From NCBI RefSeq assembly GCF_000517545.1, contig NZ_BAIV01000019.1:1-64000 (forward strand): a stretch of DNA of 64,000 bases, read 5' to 3'. Shown piece after piece: positions 9,647-20,814 of this stretch. This stretch comes from Bacteroides reticulotermitis JCM 10512 (lineage in GTDB: Bacteria > Bacteroidota > Bacteroidia > Bacteroidales > Bacteroidaceae). The notes under the pieces were generated by a model. That model was given only the letters and a program-made list of their open reading frames with translations, had not been told where the DNA came from and ran no database searches. The translations under genes and the position numbers were made by a program. Numbering within the stretch: position 1 is the stretch's first letter; each line of letters begins with the position of its first letter.

Positions 9647-10752
9647 TAGGCGAAGATAAGAGATGTAAATTGACAACGATTGACGAGCTCATCTTGCAGC
9701 AACAACCTTTTGCCGTTTACCGGACTCCGGGTAGCGAGAAATTTCGACTCTTGCGCCAGGAACACGGAAGCATTCGGCAACTCAAGGATTTGAAAGAGTT
9801 GAACGGAGAACGAGGCTTTGTCATTGCACCGTTTCGGGTGAGTGAACAACATCCGATTGTGCTGTTGCAGCCCGATGAAGATATTGACTTTTGTACGTTT
9901 GATGCGGACGAACCGTTGGAAGCGGGTACACAATCTCTTTCGGACGAGCAGATGGAAACTCTCAGCACGGAGGGATATGGTGTCTGTTTCCGGACTTTTT
10001 TAGAAGCGCTGCAAAACAAGACGTTCGAGAAGTTGGTGCTCTCACGTAGTATCACCGAAGAACGGATGGAAGGTTTTTCTCCTGCCGCCGCTTTTCGTGC
10101 CGCTTGTAGCCGGTATGTTCATTCGTATGTCTATCTGTGCTATACGCCCCAGACAGGAGTCTGGCTTGGAAGCACTCCCGAAATAATTCTGTCGGGCAGA
10201 CAAGGCGAATGGAATACGGTTGCTTTGGCGGGAACTCAATCGTTACAGAATGGAGAGTTGCCTCAAGTATGGGATGAAAAGAACCGGGAAGAGCAGGCGT
10301 ATGTAACTGCTATATCCGTCGTCAACTCCATTCGTTGGGTATCGAAGCGCACGAAAAGTCCTTACCCGGCTTATGCGGGAGCGTTGTCGCATCTTAAAAC
10401 CGATTTTCGCTTTTCGTTGAGCGATCCCGACAACTTGGGTGATCTACTCGAAGTGCTCCATCCCACGCCTGCCGTTTGCGGATTGCCGAAGGAAGAAGCG
10501 TACCGTTTTATTCTGGATCACGAAGGGTACGACCGTAAGTACTATTCGGGCTTCATCGGATGGCTCGATCCGGACGGGCAAACAGACTTGTATGTCAATC
10601 TGCGTTGTATGAATGTGGAAGCCGACCGGCTTGTACTCTATGCGGGCGGCGGACTTTTGGCTTCTTCGGAGGTGAATGACGAGTGGGTGGAAACAGAGAA
10701 GAAATTGCAGACCATGAAGCGGCTTATCCTTTCCACGCCAACCCTTTCTTAG
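9643..10752 (+). CDS. menF: Isochorismate synthase
   Basis: Converts chorismate to isochorismate, the first committed step of menaquinone synthesis. 369 residues from ATG 9643, which overlaps the hotdog stop by four bases (ATGA), so translation is probably coupled; an in-frame start further upstream would lie inside the hotdog gene. The chorismate-binding fold is clear in the C-terminal half: GSTPEIILS, LAGTQ, HLKTDF, LHPTPAVCGLP and the final YAGGG. This last set distinguishes isochorismate synthase-like enzymes from anthranilate synthase reasonably well, and the men context supports it. Confidence 0.92.
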   Translation: MIGEDKRCKLTTIDELILQQQPFAVYRTPGSEKFRLLRQEHGSIRQLKDLKELNGERGFVIAPFRVSEQHPIVLLQPDEDIDFCTFDADEPLEAGTQSLSDEQMETLSTEGYGVCFRTFLEALQNKTFEKLVLSRSITEERMEGFSPAAAFRAACSRYVHSYVYLCYTPQTGVWLGSTPEIILSGRQGEWNTVALAGTQSLQNGELPQVWDEKNREEQAYVTAISVVNSIRWVSKRTKSPYPAYAGALSHLKTDFRFSLSDPDNLGDLLEVLHPTPAVCGLPKEEAYRFILDHEGYDRKYYSGFIGWLDPDGQTDLYVNLRCMNVEADRLVLYAGGGLLASSEVNDEWVETEKKLQTMKRLILSTPTLS

Positions 10753-10847
10753 GATAAAGGGCGTGCTCGGAGATCGATTAAATGAATATAAATAAATAGA
10801 TAATAACCCGTCTTTCCATTGGGAGATGGGACTAGTGAAAGGCTTTT

Positions 10848-12515
10848 ATGTATTCGGATAAGAAAAATATATTGCAGTTGGTGGCTCTACTACGGGCACA
10901 TGGAGTTACGCAGGTAGTACTCTGCCCCGGTAGTCGGAACGCACCCCTTATTCACACGCTGTCTACGCATCCCGACTTTACGTGCTATTCGGTGACGGAC
11001 GAGCGGAGTGCGGGATTCTTTGCGTTGGGACTTGCGTTGAATGCAGACAAACCCGCTGCCGTTTGCTGTACATCCGGTACGGCGTTGCTCAATTTGCATC
11101 CCGCAGTTGCCGAAGCGTACTATCAACAAGTACCGTTGGTCGTTATTTCCGCCGACCGTCCTGCCGCCTGGATCGGACAGATGGACGGGCAAACGCTTCC
11201 TCAACCGGAGGTGTTTAGAACCTTGGTCAGGAAGTCGGTCAATCTGCCTGAGATACATACCGAAGAAGATGAATGGTTCTGCAACCGTTTGGTGAATGAA
11301 GCGTTGCTTGAAGTCGATCATCATGGCAAAGGCCCCGTACATATTAATATACCGCTTTCCGAACCGCTGTTCCGGTTCTCGACAGAAACACTTCCCGAAG
11401 TGCGTGTCGTCAGCCGTTATCTGAGTTGGCGAGCATACAAGAATCAAGATAAAGACCTGTCCGCGCGACTGAACGGATATGGAAAGCGAATGGTGATTGC
11501 CGGCCAGCATCGGGGGAATGTTTGTTTTCCGAAAGAGTTGGAAGCGGCTTTATCCGGTCGGTTCACTTGGCTGGCGGAACATATCGGCAACCGGGCCGTA
11601 CCAGCCGGAGCTGTCAGAAACTTCGATACAGCACTTTATGCCATGTCCGAAGAGATGAAGGCGGAGGTGGCACCGGACTTACTCATAACTTACGGCGGAC
11701 ACATCGTGTCGAAACGATTGAAGAAACTGATTCGGGAGAATCCGCCCAAAGAACATTGGCATATTTCCCCGGACGGAGAAATAGCCGACTTGTTTGGTGC
11801 GTTGACGACCGTTTTTGAGATGGAGCCTTTCGAGTTTCTGCAAGAGGTGGCTACCGTTCTTGTTGTCCACAAACCGGATTACCCCCGTATGTGGAAGAAT
11901 CTATGTACTGCAATTCCTTTGCCGGACTTAGCCTATTCGGAAATGTCCGCCATCGGAGCGTTGCTCAATTCCCTGCCGGAGAATAGCGTTTTGCATTTGG
12001 CAAACAGTTCCTCCATCCGGTACGCACAGCTGTATACCTTGCATCCAACCATCGAAGTTTATGGCAACCGGGGGACGAGTGGTATCGAAGGTTCACTTTC
12101 TACCACAGTCGGTTATGCGGCTGCTTCCGATAAACTGAACTTTGTTGTTATCGGAGATCTTAGTTTCTTTTACGATATGAATGCTTTGTGGAACAATCAC
12201 CTGCGGACTAACTTACGTATTCTGTTGCTCAACAACGGGGGCGGGGAGATATTCCAAACCTTACCCGGACTGGAAGCATCGGGCGTGTCGCATCGGTTTA
12301 TAACTGCCACACATCAGACTACTGCCAAAGGATGGGCGGAAGAACGCGGATTCCGCTACCGGGCGGTCGCTCATGAAAGCGAGTTAGCGGAGGCAATATC
12401 CTTTTTAGCACAACCGGAACACATCGATCAGCCCGTGCTGGTGGAAGTGTTTACCGATAAGGATGCGGACACTCGCATCTTGAAAGATTATTATCATCAA
12501 TTAAAACAAGTATAG
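10848..12515 (+). CDS. menD: SEPHCHC synthase (2-succinyl-5-enolpyruvyl-6-hydroxy-3-cyclohexene-1-carboxylate synthase)
   Basis: Thiamine-diphosphate enzyme that joins isochorismate and 2-oxoglutarate. 555 residues, full length. The N-terminal pyrimidine-binding domain has [10 protein letters not shown] and [12 protein letters not shown] with the catalytic Glu; [10 protein letters not shown] follows. The C-terminal PP domain has [15 protein letters not shown] and [12 protein letters not shown]...NNGGG, the metal and diphosphate site. It lies 95 bp after menF, the largest gap in the operon, and 3 bp before menB. Confidence 0.95.
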   Translation: MYSDKKNILQLVALLRAHGVTQVVLCPGSRNAPLIHTLSTHPDFTCYSVTDERSAGFFALGLALNADKPAAVCCTSGTALLNLHPAVAEAYYQQVPLVVISADRPAAWIGQMDGQTLPQPEVFRTLVRKSVNLPEIHTEEDEWFCNRLVNEALLEVDHHGKGPVHINIPLSEPLFRFSTETLPEVRVVSRYLSWRAYKNQDKDLSARLNGYGKRMVIAGQHRGNVCFPKELEAALSGRFTWLAEHIGNRAVPAGAVRNFDTALYAMSEEMKAEVAPDLLITYGGHIVSKRLKKLIRENPPKEHWHISPDGEIADLFGALTTVFEMEPFEFLQEVATVLVVHKPDYPRMWKNLCTAIPLPDLAYSEMSAIGALLNSLPENSVLHLANSSSIRYAQLYTLHPTIEVYGNRGTSGIEGSLSTTVGYAAASDKLNFVVIGDLSFFYDMNALWNNHLRTNLRILLLNNGGGEIFQTLPGLEASGVSHRFITATHQTTAKGWAEERGFRYRAVAHESELAEAISFLAQPEHIDQPVLVEVFTDKDADTRILKDYYHQLKQV

Positions 12516-12518
12516 ATT

Positions 12519-13343
12519 ATGTCAGTACAGAGAGAATGGACGACTATCAGAGAATACGAAGATATTCTGTTTGATTATTATAATGGAATAGCACGCATCA
12601 CGATCAATCGCGAACGGTATCGCAATGCGTTTACACCTACTACTACCGGTGAAATGAGTGACGCGTTGCGCATCTGCCGGGAGGAAGCGGACATTAGTGT
12701 GGTTGTGATAACCGGTGCGGGCGATAAGGCTTTCTGTTCGGGAGGCGATCAGAATGTGAAAGGACGTGGCGGATATATTGGTAAAGACGGTATACCTCGA
12801 CTGAGTGTGCTCGATGTGCAAAAGCAGATCCGCAGCATTCCCAAACCGGTCATTGCGGCTGTCAATGGCTTTGCTATCGGTGGAGGCCATGTACTGCACG
12901 TGGTTTGCGATCTTTCCATCGCTTCCGAAAACGCGATCTTTGGGCAAACAGGACCTCGTGTGGGAAGTTTCGATGCCGGATTTGGTTCCTCTTACCTTGC
13001 TCGGGTGGTAGGTCAGAAGAAAGCACGCGAAATATGGTTCCTTTGTCGGCAATACAATGCGCAGGAAGCACTCGACATGGGTCTGATCAATAAGATCGTT
13101 CCGTTGGAGCAGCTCGAAGACGAATATGTGCAGTGGGCGGAAGAGATGATGTTGCTCAGTCCGTTGGCGTTGCGCATGATTAAAGCCGGATTGAATGCCG
13201 AACTGGACGGACAGGCAGGTATTCAGGAATTGGCGGGTGATGCTACGATGCTCTATTATATGACTGATGAAGCGCAGGAAGGAAAGACTGCTTTCCTTGA
13301 AAAACGCAAACCGAACTTCAAACAGTACCCCAAGTTTCCTTAA
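12519..13343 (+). CDS. menB: 1,4-dihydroxy-2-naphthoyl-CoA synthase
   Basis: Crotonase-fold enzyme closing the naphthoate ring of o-succinylbenzoyl-CoA. 274 residues, normal length. The family motifs are present: [10 protein letters not shown] near residue 75, [11 protein letters not shown] (oxyanion hole), and [20 protein letters not shown] with the catalytic Asp. The C-terminal [15 protein letters not shown] tail is typical of MenB. Start ATG 12519 is 3 bp after the menD stop; the stop overlaps the menC start by one base. Confidence 0.96.
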   Translation: MSVQREWTTIREYEDILFDYYNGIARITINRERYRNAFTPTTTGEMSDALRICREEADISVVVITGAGDKAFCSGGDQNVKGRGGYIGKDGIPRLSVLDVQKQIRSIPKPVIAAVNGFAIGGGHVLHVVCDLSIASENAIFGQTGPRVGSFDAGFGSSYLARVVGQKKAREIWFLCRQYNAQEALDMGLINKIVPLEQLEDEYVQWAEEMMLLSPLALRMIKAGLNAELDGQAGIQELAGDATMLYYMTDEAQEGKTAFLEKRKPNFKQYPKFP

Positions 13344-14376
13344 TGATGGATTGCAAAATCAACATAGTCCCGCACGTGTTGCACTTTAAACAACCGGCGG
13401 GGACTTCACGAGGTGTATATACCACTCGGAAAGTGTGGTATATACATTTCACTTCTTCCGACAATCCCGGTCGGGTGGGGATCGGAGAGTGTGCTCCTTT
13501 GCCCGACTTGAGTTGGGATGCCTTGCCCGATGCCGATTATGAGCAGGTGTTGAACCGTGCTTGTCGGCAAGTTGAAGAGCAAGGAGGTGTACTGGATTAT
13601 GAAGCGTTGCAAGATTATCCGTCCATCCTTTTTGGTTTGGAAACAGCGATTCGTCATCATGCTGCGGGTAGTTGGGCACTTTGGGATACTCCTTTCTCAC
13701 GCAGTGAAGCGGGTATTCCGATTAACGGGCTGATCTGGATGGGCGACTACGACCGGATGCTGACTCAGATCGAAACGAAGATGCAGGCAGGATTCCGTTG
13801 CATCAAGCTAAAGATCGGTGCCATCCATTTTGATGAAGAACTGGCTTTGTTGAAGTATATCCGTGCGCACTTCTCCCGGGCTGAGATCGAACTTCGGTGG
13901 ATGCCAACGGGGCTTTCTCGCCAAGCGATGCGCTGGATAAACTCAAACGGCTTGCCGAACTGGATTTACATTCCATCGAACAGCCGATTTGTGCCGGACA
14001 GTGGGCTGAAATGGCTCGCCTGACTTCCGAATCTCCTTTACCGATTGCGCTGGACGAAGAGTTGATCGGCTGCAATGCTTTGCATGGTAAAGAGAAACTT
14101 CTTTCCGTCATTCGTCCTCAATATATAATTCTGAAGCCGTCGTTGCATGGTGGCATTTGTGGAGGAGAGGAATGGATTGCACTAGCTGAAAAACGAAATA
14201 TCGGTTGGTGGATCACTTCGGCGTTGGAGTCGAATATCGGTTTGAATGCGATAGCCCAGTGGTGTGCAACGTATAATAACCCGTTGCCACAAGGCTTGGG
14301 CACGGGAATGCTTTTTACTGATAATGTAGAGATGCCGCTTGAAATACGAAGCGATTGTATGTGGTTCGGCAAATGA
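13343..14376 (+). CDS. menC: o-Succinylbenzoate synthase, frame broken
   Basis: Enolase-superfamily dehydratase making o-succinylbenzoate. Rejoined length ~344 residues. The N-terminal capping domain has IGECAPLPDLS; the barrel has GFRCIKLKIG with the catalytic Lys, then VDANGAFS (first metal Asp), IEQP and LDEEL (further metal ligands), and ILKPSLHGG. The frame breaks near 13897: IELRW in one frame and DANGAFSPSDAL in the next. One extra G (CGGGTGGAT for CGGTGGAT) repairs it and restores the metal Asp. A lost menC inside an intact men operon is unlikely, so I infer a sequencing deletion. Confidence 0.88.
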
Positions 14377-15474
14377 TGGAGTTCGATCGGCATAAGCAGC
14401 GTTTGTGTTTGGAGGGTAAAATTTACACTCCGGAAGAGATATATCAGCTTGTTGGTGAGGGCAGAGGGGATCTTTCCTCCGCTCAGACCGATCTGTTTCT
14501 GTTTTTAGCCAAGTGGTTTGACGATTCACCTTCTATAATCGTACATACTTCCGGTTCCACGGGCGAGCCGAAAGAACTCTCAGTCTGTAAAGATCGGATG
14601 ATGCAGAGTGCCCGCCTGACTTGCGAATATCTCGACTTGCAAAAGGGTGAAACCGCTTTGCTCTGCATGAACCTTCGATATATTGGTGCAATGATGGTTA
14701 TAGTCCGCTCGTTGGTTGCCGGATTGAATCTTATTGTTCGCCCCGCATCCGGTCATCCGTTGGTCGATGTGGAAGAGCAGTTGCAGTTTGTGGCAATGGT
14801 TCCGTTGCAGGTATACAACACATTACAGGTGCCGGAAGAGAAAGAACGGTTGATGCGTGTAGGTAATTTGATTATCGGGGGAGGTGCTGTCGATGAGGCG
14901 TTGGTCAGTGCACTTAACGCTCTGCCCGGAGCTGTTTATTCCACTTACGGCATGACGGAAACCCTCTCGCATATCGCTCTTCGCCGGCTGAACGGAGAGT
15001 CGGCTTCCGATCACTATCATCCTTTCTCATCTGTCAACTTATCTCTTTCGCCGGAAAGCACCTTGATTATCGAAGCACCGCTCGTTTGTGAAGAAGTTCT
15101 GCAAACCAATGATGTGGCTCGTATCTACCCGATGGTAGTTTCACGATTCTGGGACGGGCAGACAATGTGATTAATACCGGAGGATTAAAGTGCAGGCCGA
15201 AGAGTTGGAAAAACGGATTCATTCGATTATTGACGCTCCTTTGGTAGTCACCTCGATTGCGGATGAACGTTTGGGGCAGGCTGTCACGTTGTTGCTTGGC
15301 AAGCAGGTGGATCTTGTGATGCTTGAGCAAGAACTCTCCCGGATATTATCTCCTTATGAGTGTCCGAAGCATATTTGCGTGGTGGATGCTATTCCACAGG
15401 TAGGAAATGGTAAGGTTGATCGGATGCAATGTCGCGTGCTGGCGGAACGTTTACTGCTGGATCGGGAAAAGTAA
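14373..15474 (+). CDS. menE: o-Succinylbenzoate-CoA ligase, frame broken twice
   Basis: AMP-forming ligase making o-succinylbenzoyl-CoA. ~367 residues when repaired, typical of the short Bacteroidetes MenE. The ATP-binding P-loop is HTSGSTGEPKE; YSTYGMTET and the hinge motif follow. The start at 14373 or 14376 overlaps the menC stop. Two single-base losses close together break the frame: near 15131 (CCGGAT expected for CCGAT) and near 15190 (AAGGTG expected for AAGTG). Repair restores IYPDG, GRADNVINTGGLKV, the adenylation-domain linker core. The catalytic Lys near the C-terminus is in PQVGNGKVDR. The gene ends inside the 3' end of the convergent sigma factor. Confidence 0.87.
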
Positions 15475-16014
15475 TAGCAGTGCGAGCGGTAGAAAATCTT
15501 TTAATTCACTTCGCAGAAGCTCCATCGTCTTTTGCTTATACCGGTTGATGGACTTCACGCTGAGGTTCATCTCTTCGGCTATTTCGGAATGTGTTTTTCC
15601 TTCAAAGAAGCTTTTCATAAAGACGGTTCGGTAGTTGTCGGGTAGCTTATTGAGCGTTGCATATAGCATGCTGTAGAGTTCGTTCAACGTGAAAATACTG
15701 TCGGCCTCTGTTGCGTAAATCGGATCTTTCTTCTGGAGAGTTTCCGCATAATTCCATTCATATTCCTGGTGTTTGAGGTAGTTCAGGCAGCTGTTGCGCA
15801 CGCACATTTTGATATAGGCCAATGCGGTGGACGACTGGAAGTCTAATGAGTCAATCTTATCCCATAACAAGGTGAATACATCCGACACGATGTCTTCACG
15901 AGCCTCTCTGTCATCTATAAATCTTTTTGCATACAGGCAGAAAGGTGCGTAATATTCTTCATAGAGCTGTTTGAAGGCTCGTTCTTTAGTCTGTTTCGAA
16001 AAAGATAACTTCAT
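15451..16014 (-). CDS. ECF-type RNA polymerase sigma factor of the glycan locus
   Basis: 187 residues from the ATG at 16014 (MKLSFSKQTK). Region 2 is FKQLYEEYYAPFCLYAKRF...DIVSDVFTLLWDK, region 4 ends with the helix-turn-helix HSEIAEEMNLSVKSINRYKQKTMELLRSEL. An upstream extension to 16119 is possible but crosses a -7 box, so I reject it. It diverges from fecR at 16327 and is very likely the sigma partner of that anti-sigma, controlling the SusC/SusD locus to the right. Its last 24 bp overlap the 3' end of menE. Confidence 0.9.
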   Translation of the reverse strand: MKLSFSKQTKERAFKQLYEEYYAPFCLYAKRFIDDREAREDIVSDVFTLLWDKIDSLDFQSSTALAYIKMCVRNSCLNYLKHQEYEWNYAETLQKKDPIYATEADSIFTLNELYSMLYATLNKLPDNYRTVFMKSFFEGKTHSEIAEEMNLSVKSINRYKQKTMELLRSELKDFLPLALLLLFPIQQ

Positions 16015-16046
16015 TCTAATTAGATTCTGTATTCCGAGAATTTTTG

Positions 16047-16054
16047 CAAATATA
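16047..16054 (-). promoter_or_regulatory. -7 box of the ECF sigma gene
   Basis: Minus strand TATATTTG, 33 bp before the chosen start at 16014, matching TAnnTTTG. Confidence 0.5.
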
Positions 16055-16326
16055 TGAAAGATAATTAGGAAGTCCCCCTTTTGGATGTTTTTTTGTATGT
16101 CTATGCGGTTTTCCGGCATGGCATGGGCAGTAGTTTTGTGTGGTAAATGGCTCTATGCAGCAACAGGGCAGGAAGTAAACGGCCCGATAGATGGATGAAA
16201 TTTGTGCGAGTTTTGAGCTGAAATAAAAAAAAGAATGTTTTTGCTGTCCCTTTATGTTGCCCTCAGTTGTATTATAAGTGTAAAAGCAACTAAAACGATA
16301 CAACATTGAAAGAGAATTTAGAAAAT

Positions 16327-17239
16327 ATGAATCCGGAATCACTGCTTCGCAAGGCTCAAGCATTGGGATATGATATCCGCGAAATGGAGTCTATCGACAC
16401 GATAAAGGCTTATAAGCGAGCGCAGGATAAGATAGAAAAGCGTCAGAAGAAGAACTTCTACCAGCACGTGATGCGCTATGCAGCCTTTCTGACAATACCT
16501 TTGCTACTGTCTTCTTTCATTTTAGCTATCTGTATTTCTACGGTGCCAAGGTGAATGAGCAATATGCGGAAGTGACAGCGGCTACAGGATCGGTCATACG
16601 CTATGAATTGCCGGATCATTCGGTTGTTTGGTTGAACTCCGGAAGTACGTTACGCTACCCAACGGTGTTCAGACGGGACAATCGGAAAGTGGAACTGAAA
16701 GGAGAAGCTTATTTTGAAGTTGAAGCCGATAAGAAGAGACCTTTTTATGTAAATACGCCTGGTGGATTGAGCGTTTATGTGTATGGCACGAAATTTAACG
16801 TCAATGCTTATGAGGATGATAATAGCGTAGAAACGGTATTGGAAACAGGAAAAGTGAATGTTATATCTCCGGACGGTGAACATGAAATACATTTGTTGCC
16901 GGGAGAACGACTACTCTATGATAAGTTAGCACATACCATGTCGAAAGGGGTGGTTGATGTCTATGAGAAGGTAGCTTGGAAAGATGGTAAACTGATATTC
17001 CGCAATGCCGCATTGGATGAGATCTTTAAACGTCTGGCACGGCATTTCAATGTAGACATTCAGTTTAACAACAAAACCGGGAAAGAATATAAGTACCGGG
17101 CGACGTTCCGGGACGAGACTTTACCTCAGATACTGGACTATCTGCCAAGTCGGCCTCACTGAAGTGGCGAACAGAAGAAGGCGTTCAACAAGCTGATGAA
17201 ACATTTACAAAGAAAAAAATAATAGTTGATTTATATTAA
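16327..17239 (+). CDS. FecR-family anti-sigma factor, frame broken twice
   Basis: Inner-membrane anti-sigma that holds the ECF sigma and receives a signal from the STN domain of the SusC protein. Rejoined ~304 residues from ATG 16327; a TTG at 16306 is an alternative. Residues ~1-60 are cytoplasmic, a membrane helix follows (YAAFLTIPLLLSSFIL), then the FecR domain (TGSVIRYELPDHSVVWLNSGSTLRYP, GEAYFEVEADKKRPFYV, VYGTKFNVNAY). The C-terminal DUF4974 part starts at LDEIFKRLARHFNVDIQF. Frame losses near 16525 (TTAGGC expected) and 17144 (CTGGCC expected). The second repair replaces the tail SRPH with a normal end, LKWRTEEGVQQ...IIVDLY, to 17239. Confidence 0.85.
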
Positions 17240-17421
17240 TAACTTTTAAAACGGAAGTAGCCTATGATATAACACAGAAAAACAAAACAAGGAAGACAGC
17301 TGCTACCAACAGCCATCTTCCCCTCGATCGCTCTAAGATTCACGGTGAAAGGTCTTGCAAACACTATCCGGAATCAACCCAAAGTTCATTATAGTAATAA
17401 ACTCTAGTTAACCGCAAATGT
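17240..17421. other. Leader region before the SusC gene
   Basis: 182 bp between fecR and susC. GGAAGACAGCTG at about 17301 partly pairs with CAGCCATCTTCC, giving a short hairpin. I see no clear TAnnTTTG box, as expected if the locus is read by an ECF sigma with its own promoter sequence, which I cannot identify. Confidence 0.3.
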
Positions 17422-20400
17422 ATGAAAAAAAATCATCCATTTATTGCAATATGTCCAAAATATGCTTTAAATCTAAAACTTCCTTTAGTTATGAGGATTA
17501 GTCTGGCACTACTTTTTACAGTAGTATTACAACTTTCAGCAGAGAATGGATATGCCCAACGAACCCGGATATCTATCTCTATGTCGAATGTTTCGATTGA
17601 ACAAGTGTTAAACAAAATAGAGGATAATTCTGATTATGTATTCCTCTATAATGACAAAACGATTCAAACGAATCGGGTTGTTACAGTAAGTAATAAATCC
17701 GGAAAGATTCTGGATATTCTCGATGACATCTTTCAAGGTACTAACATCTCTTATACAGTTGTAGACAAACAGATAATTTTGGCTACAAAGAAGGTGGATG
17801 CAGTAACTCAAGAAGTGGGCGTTCAAATTAAAGGTATCGTTAAAGATACACAAGGCGACCCTTTGATCGGTGTAAATGTGAAAGTAAAAAACACATCATC
17901 CGGTACCATTACCGATATTGATGGTCGGTTTGCTTTGCAAGCTAAGAAAGGAGATCAAATTGAAGTCTCTTACGTAGGATATACCACGCAGGTCTTGAAA
18001 ATCAGCGGAACTCAACCTCTATCGATTGTACTTCAGGAGGATAACCGAGTTCTGAACGAGGTCGTTGTGACGGCATTGGGTATCAAGAAAGAAGCGAAAT
18101 CTCTTTCTTATAATGTACAGCAGATTAACAATGACGAGATTACGCGTGTAGCTGATGCGAACTTTGTGAACAACTTGAACGGTAAAATTGCCGGTGTTAC
18201 AATTAATGCGTCAGCGTCTGGAGTCGGAGGTTCTTCACGTGTGGTAATGCGTGGTACCAAGTCTATCAACGGTAATAACAATGCGCTCTATGTAGTAGAT
18301 GGTATTCCGATGATTGATATGACGGCTTCTTCTACTCAACCTACCGATTCTTACGAAGGGGCAGGGCAGACGGGTGATCCTATTTCCGGAATTAACCCGG
18401 ATGATATCGAAAGTATATCTGTATTGAGTGGTCCTTCGGCTGCTGCCTTGTATGGTAGTGCTGCTGCCAATGGTGTTGTAATGGTTACAACTAAAAAGGG
18501 TAAAGAAGGACGCACATCGGTGACTATTTCTAACAATACGACTTTTTCTTCTCCGCTTGCTTTGCCGGAGTTCCAGAATACGTATGGACAGTCTGAAACC
18601 GGAAGTTATTATAGCTGGGGAACTAAGTTGAATACTCCGAGCAGCTATGATCCGAAAGACTTTTTCCAAACCGGACTCAATGTGACTAACGGTGCTAGCT
18701 TGTCTACAGGTACAGATAAGAATCAGACTTATTTGTCACTTGGTACAACGAATGCCCGAGGAATTATTCATAATAACGATTACGAACGTTACAACTTGAC
18801 TTTTCGTAATGTGGCTAAGATGCTAAAAGATAAGCTGACGCTGGATATGAGCTTTATGCTCAGTTCGGTGAAAGAGCAAAATATGACTTCTCAGGGACTT
18901 TATTTCAACCCGCTGGTTTCTCTCTATTTGTTTCCCGCCGGTGATGATTTCTCTAAAGTGCAGGCTTATCAACGTTATGATGCGGAACGCAACCTGATGA
19001 CACAATACTGGCCGTACAGTACGAGCTTGGCTTTGCAAAATCCATATTGGACCACGGAGCACATAAAAATGCCTAACCACAAAAACCGCTATATGGCTAC
19101 TGCATCGGCGAAGTATGATTTTGCTGACTGGGTTAATTTGACTGCTCGTGTAAAGATGGATCGTAACAATGAGCGTCGCGAACGCAAATACGATGCAGGT
19201 ACGAATACACTTTTTGCTTCTAAATACGGTTTTTACTCAAAGAGTAACATCGAAAATCAACAAGTATATGGTGAGTTGTTGCTGAATATCAATAAGTATT
19301 TTGCCGCTAACACGGTGAATCTAACAGCCAACGTTGGTGCGAACTTCGAGAATAATGATTACCAAGCAGACTATTTTGGTGGTAAGCTGAAGTCTGTTGC
19401 CAACCTTTTCACTTTTGGTAACGTAAATACTACGGAAAAGAATCTGGCTAATCAATATGGTTACCATATGAAGAAGCGTGCAGTCTTTGCCAGTACACAG
19501 ATTGGTTATAAGTCAATGGCTTATTTGGATGTGACTGCTCGTAACGACTGGTCGTCTACCTTTAAAGGAACTGACACCGGATCATTCTTCTATCCTTCTG
19601 TCGGTCTTTCAGGTATTATCACGGATATCTTCCATTGCAGTACAGACATCATGCCTTATATGAAGGTTCGCGTGTCGTACTCGGAAGTAGGTAACTCTCC
19701 GGCCGTATTCTTGGCTATTCCTACTTATGCGTTGGTAGATGGTGTGCCCGTAACTCAATCTCGCCGCCCCAATCCGAACTTGAAGCCTGAACGTACAAAG
19801 TCTTGGGAGGCCGGTTTCAACTTTGTATTCTTCCAGAATAAGTTAAGACTTGATGCGTCGATTTATAACTCACGTACCTATAATCAGTTCTTTGAACGTA
19901 CGCTTTCGTCTACTACCGGTTACAAATCGGAGGTTGTGAATGGTGGTCGTGTAGATAATAAAGGTGTTGAGCTGTCGTTGCGCTATGAAGATAAGTGGGG
20001 AGACTTCGGTTGGAGTTCGTACCTGACTTATTCGTTGAACAAGAATAAAGTAGTGGAATTGTTGCGCAATTACGAAGACCCTTATACACATGAACTGACT
20101 ACGTTGAATAAAATCGATATGGGTGGTACAAGTATGTATAAGATGATCTTGACCGAAGGCGGTTCTATTGGCGATATTTATGTGAATACTCTTCGTACCG
20201 ACGAACATGGCGCTATCTATGTACATCCTTCGGATCAAGTGGTTGTGACGCAACCTGACGTTTTCGTGAAGGCTGGTAATAGTGCTCCTAAATACAACTT
20301 AGGTTGGGGAAATACGCTGACGTATAAAGGCGTTTCATTGGGATTCTTGTTTACGGCACGTGTAGGTGGTATCGTAGTTTCACAGACTCAGGCTACTATG

Positions 20401-20790
20401 GACGCATACGGTTCATCGAAGGCCACAGCTGATGCTCGTGACAATGGAGGTGCTCTCGTGAATGGCCGTCCGATCGGTGCAGAAGATTATTATACGAAGA
20501 TAGGTGGCTCCGGTGCTCAGGGAGGAATTGGCTCGATGTATACGTACAGCGCTAGCAATATCCGTTTGAGTGAGTTGTCGTTAGGCTATAACGTACCGAT
20601 TAACAAGTATGTAGATTGGATCAAGAGCATGAATGTATCTTTTATAGGTAAAAACCTTTTCTTCCTATACAAAAAGGCTCCGTTTGATCCTGAATTAACT
20701 GCAAGTACAGGAACTTATTTCCAAGGCATTGACATGTTCATGTCGCCAAGTTTGCGCAATTTGGGATTCTCTGTGAAAGTTAATTTCTAA
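17422..20790 (+). CDS. SusC/RagA-type TonB-dependent transporter with STN domain
   Basis: 1122 residues; imports oligosaccharides across the outer membrane with the SusD lid. After the signal peptide (ends NGYAQR), an STN domain occupies about residues 47-115 (ISMSNVSIEQVLNKIE to VVDKQIIL). It contacts FecR and marks the locus as sigma/anti-sigma controlled. A CarboxypepD_reg-like domain follows (IKGIVKDTQGDPLIGVNV), then the SusC signature LNEVVVTALGIKKE, the plug (VVDGIPMIDM, SAAALYGSAAANGVVMVTTKKG) and the barrel, ending LRNLGFSVKVNF with the terminal aromatic residue. The susD gene starts 24 bp later. Confidence 0.97.
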   Translation: MKKNHPFIAICPKYALNLKLPLVMRISLALLFTVVLQLSAENGYAQRTRISISMSNVSIEQVLNKIEDNSDYVFLYNDKTIQTNRVVTVSNKSGKILDILDDIFQGTNISYTVVDKQIILATKKVDAVTQEVGVQIKGIVKDTQGDPLIGVNVKVKNTSSGTITDIDGRFALQAKKGDQIEVSYVGYTTQVLKISGTQPLSIVLQEDNRVLNEVVVTALGIKKEAKSLSYNVQQINNDEITRVADANFVNNLNGKIAGVTINASASGVGGSSRVVMRGTKSINGNNNALYVVDGIPMIDMTASSTQPTDSYEGAGQTGDPISGINPDDIESISVLSGPSAAALYGSAAANGVVMVTTKKGKEGRTSVTISNNTTFSSPLALPEFQNTYGQSETGSYYSWGTKLNTPSSYDPKDFFQTGLNVTNGASLSTGTDKNQTYLSLGTTNARGIIHNNDYERYNLTFRNVAKMLKDKLTLDMSFMLSSVKEQNMTSQGLYFNPLVSLYLFPAGDDFSKVQAYQRYDAERNLMTQYWPYSTSLALQNPYWTTEHIKMPNHKNRYMATASAKYDFADWVNLTARVKMDRNNERRERKYDAGTNTLFASKYGFYSKSNIENQQVYGELLLNINKYFAANTVNLTANVGANFENNDYQADYFGGKLKSVANLFTFGNVNTTEKNLANQYGYHMKKRAVFASTQIGYKSMAYLDVTARNDWSSTFKGTDTGSFFYPSVGLSGIITDIFHCSTDIMPYMKVRVSYSEVGNSPAVFLAIPTYALVDGVPVTQSRRPNPNLKPERTKSWEAGFNFVFFQNKLRLDASIYNSRTYNQFFERTLSSTTGYKSEVVNGGRVDNKGVELSLRYEDKWGDFGWSSYLTYSLNKNKVVELLRNYEDPYTHELTTLNKIDMGGTSMYKMILTEGGSIGDIYVNTLRTDEHGAIYVHPSDQVVVTQPDVFVKAGNSAPKYNLGWGNTLTYKGVSLGFLFTARVGGIVVSQTQATMDAYGSSKATADARDNGGALVNGRPIGAEDYYTKIGGSGAQGGIGSMYTYSASNIRLSELSLGYNVPINKYVDWIKSMNVSFIGKNLFFLYKKAPFDPELTASTGTYFQGIDMFMSPSLRNLGFSVKVNF

Positions 20791-20814
20791 TCAAAATTAT
20801 AAATTGTAGAAGAT

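Noticed and set aside
13343..15474. menC and menE as true pseudogenes
   Set aside because: The same one-base loss pattern occurs across the whole window and both genes are otherwise intact.
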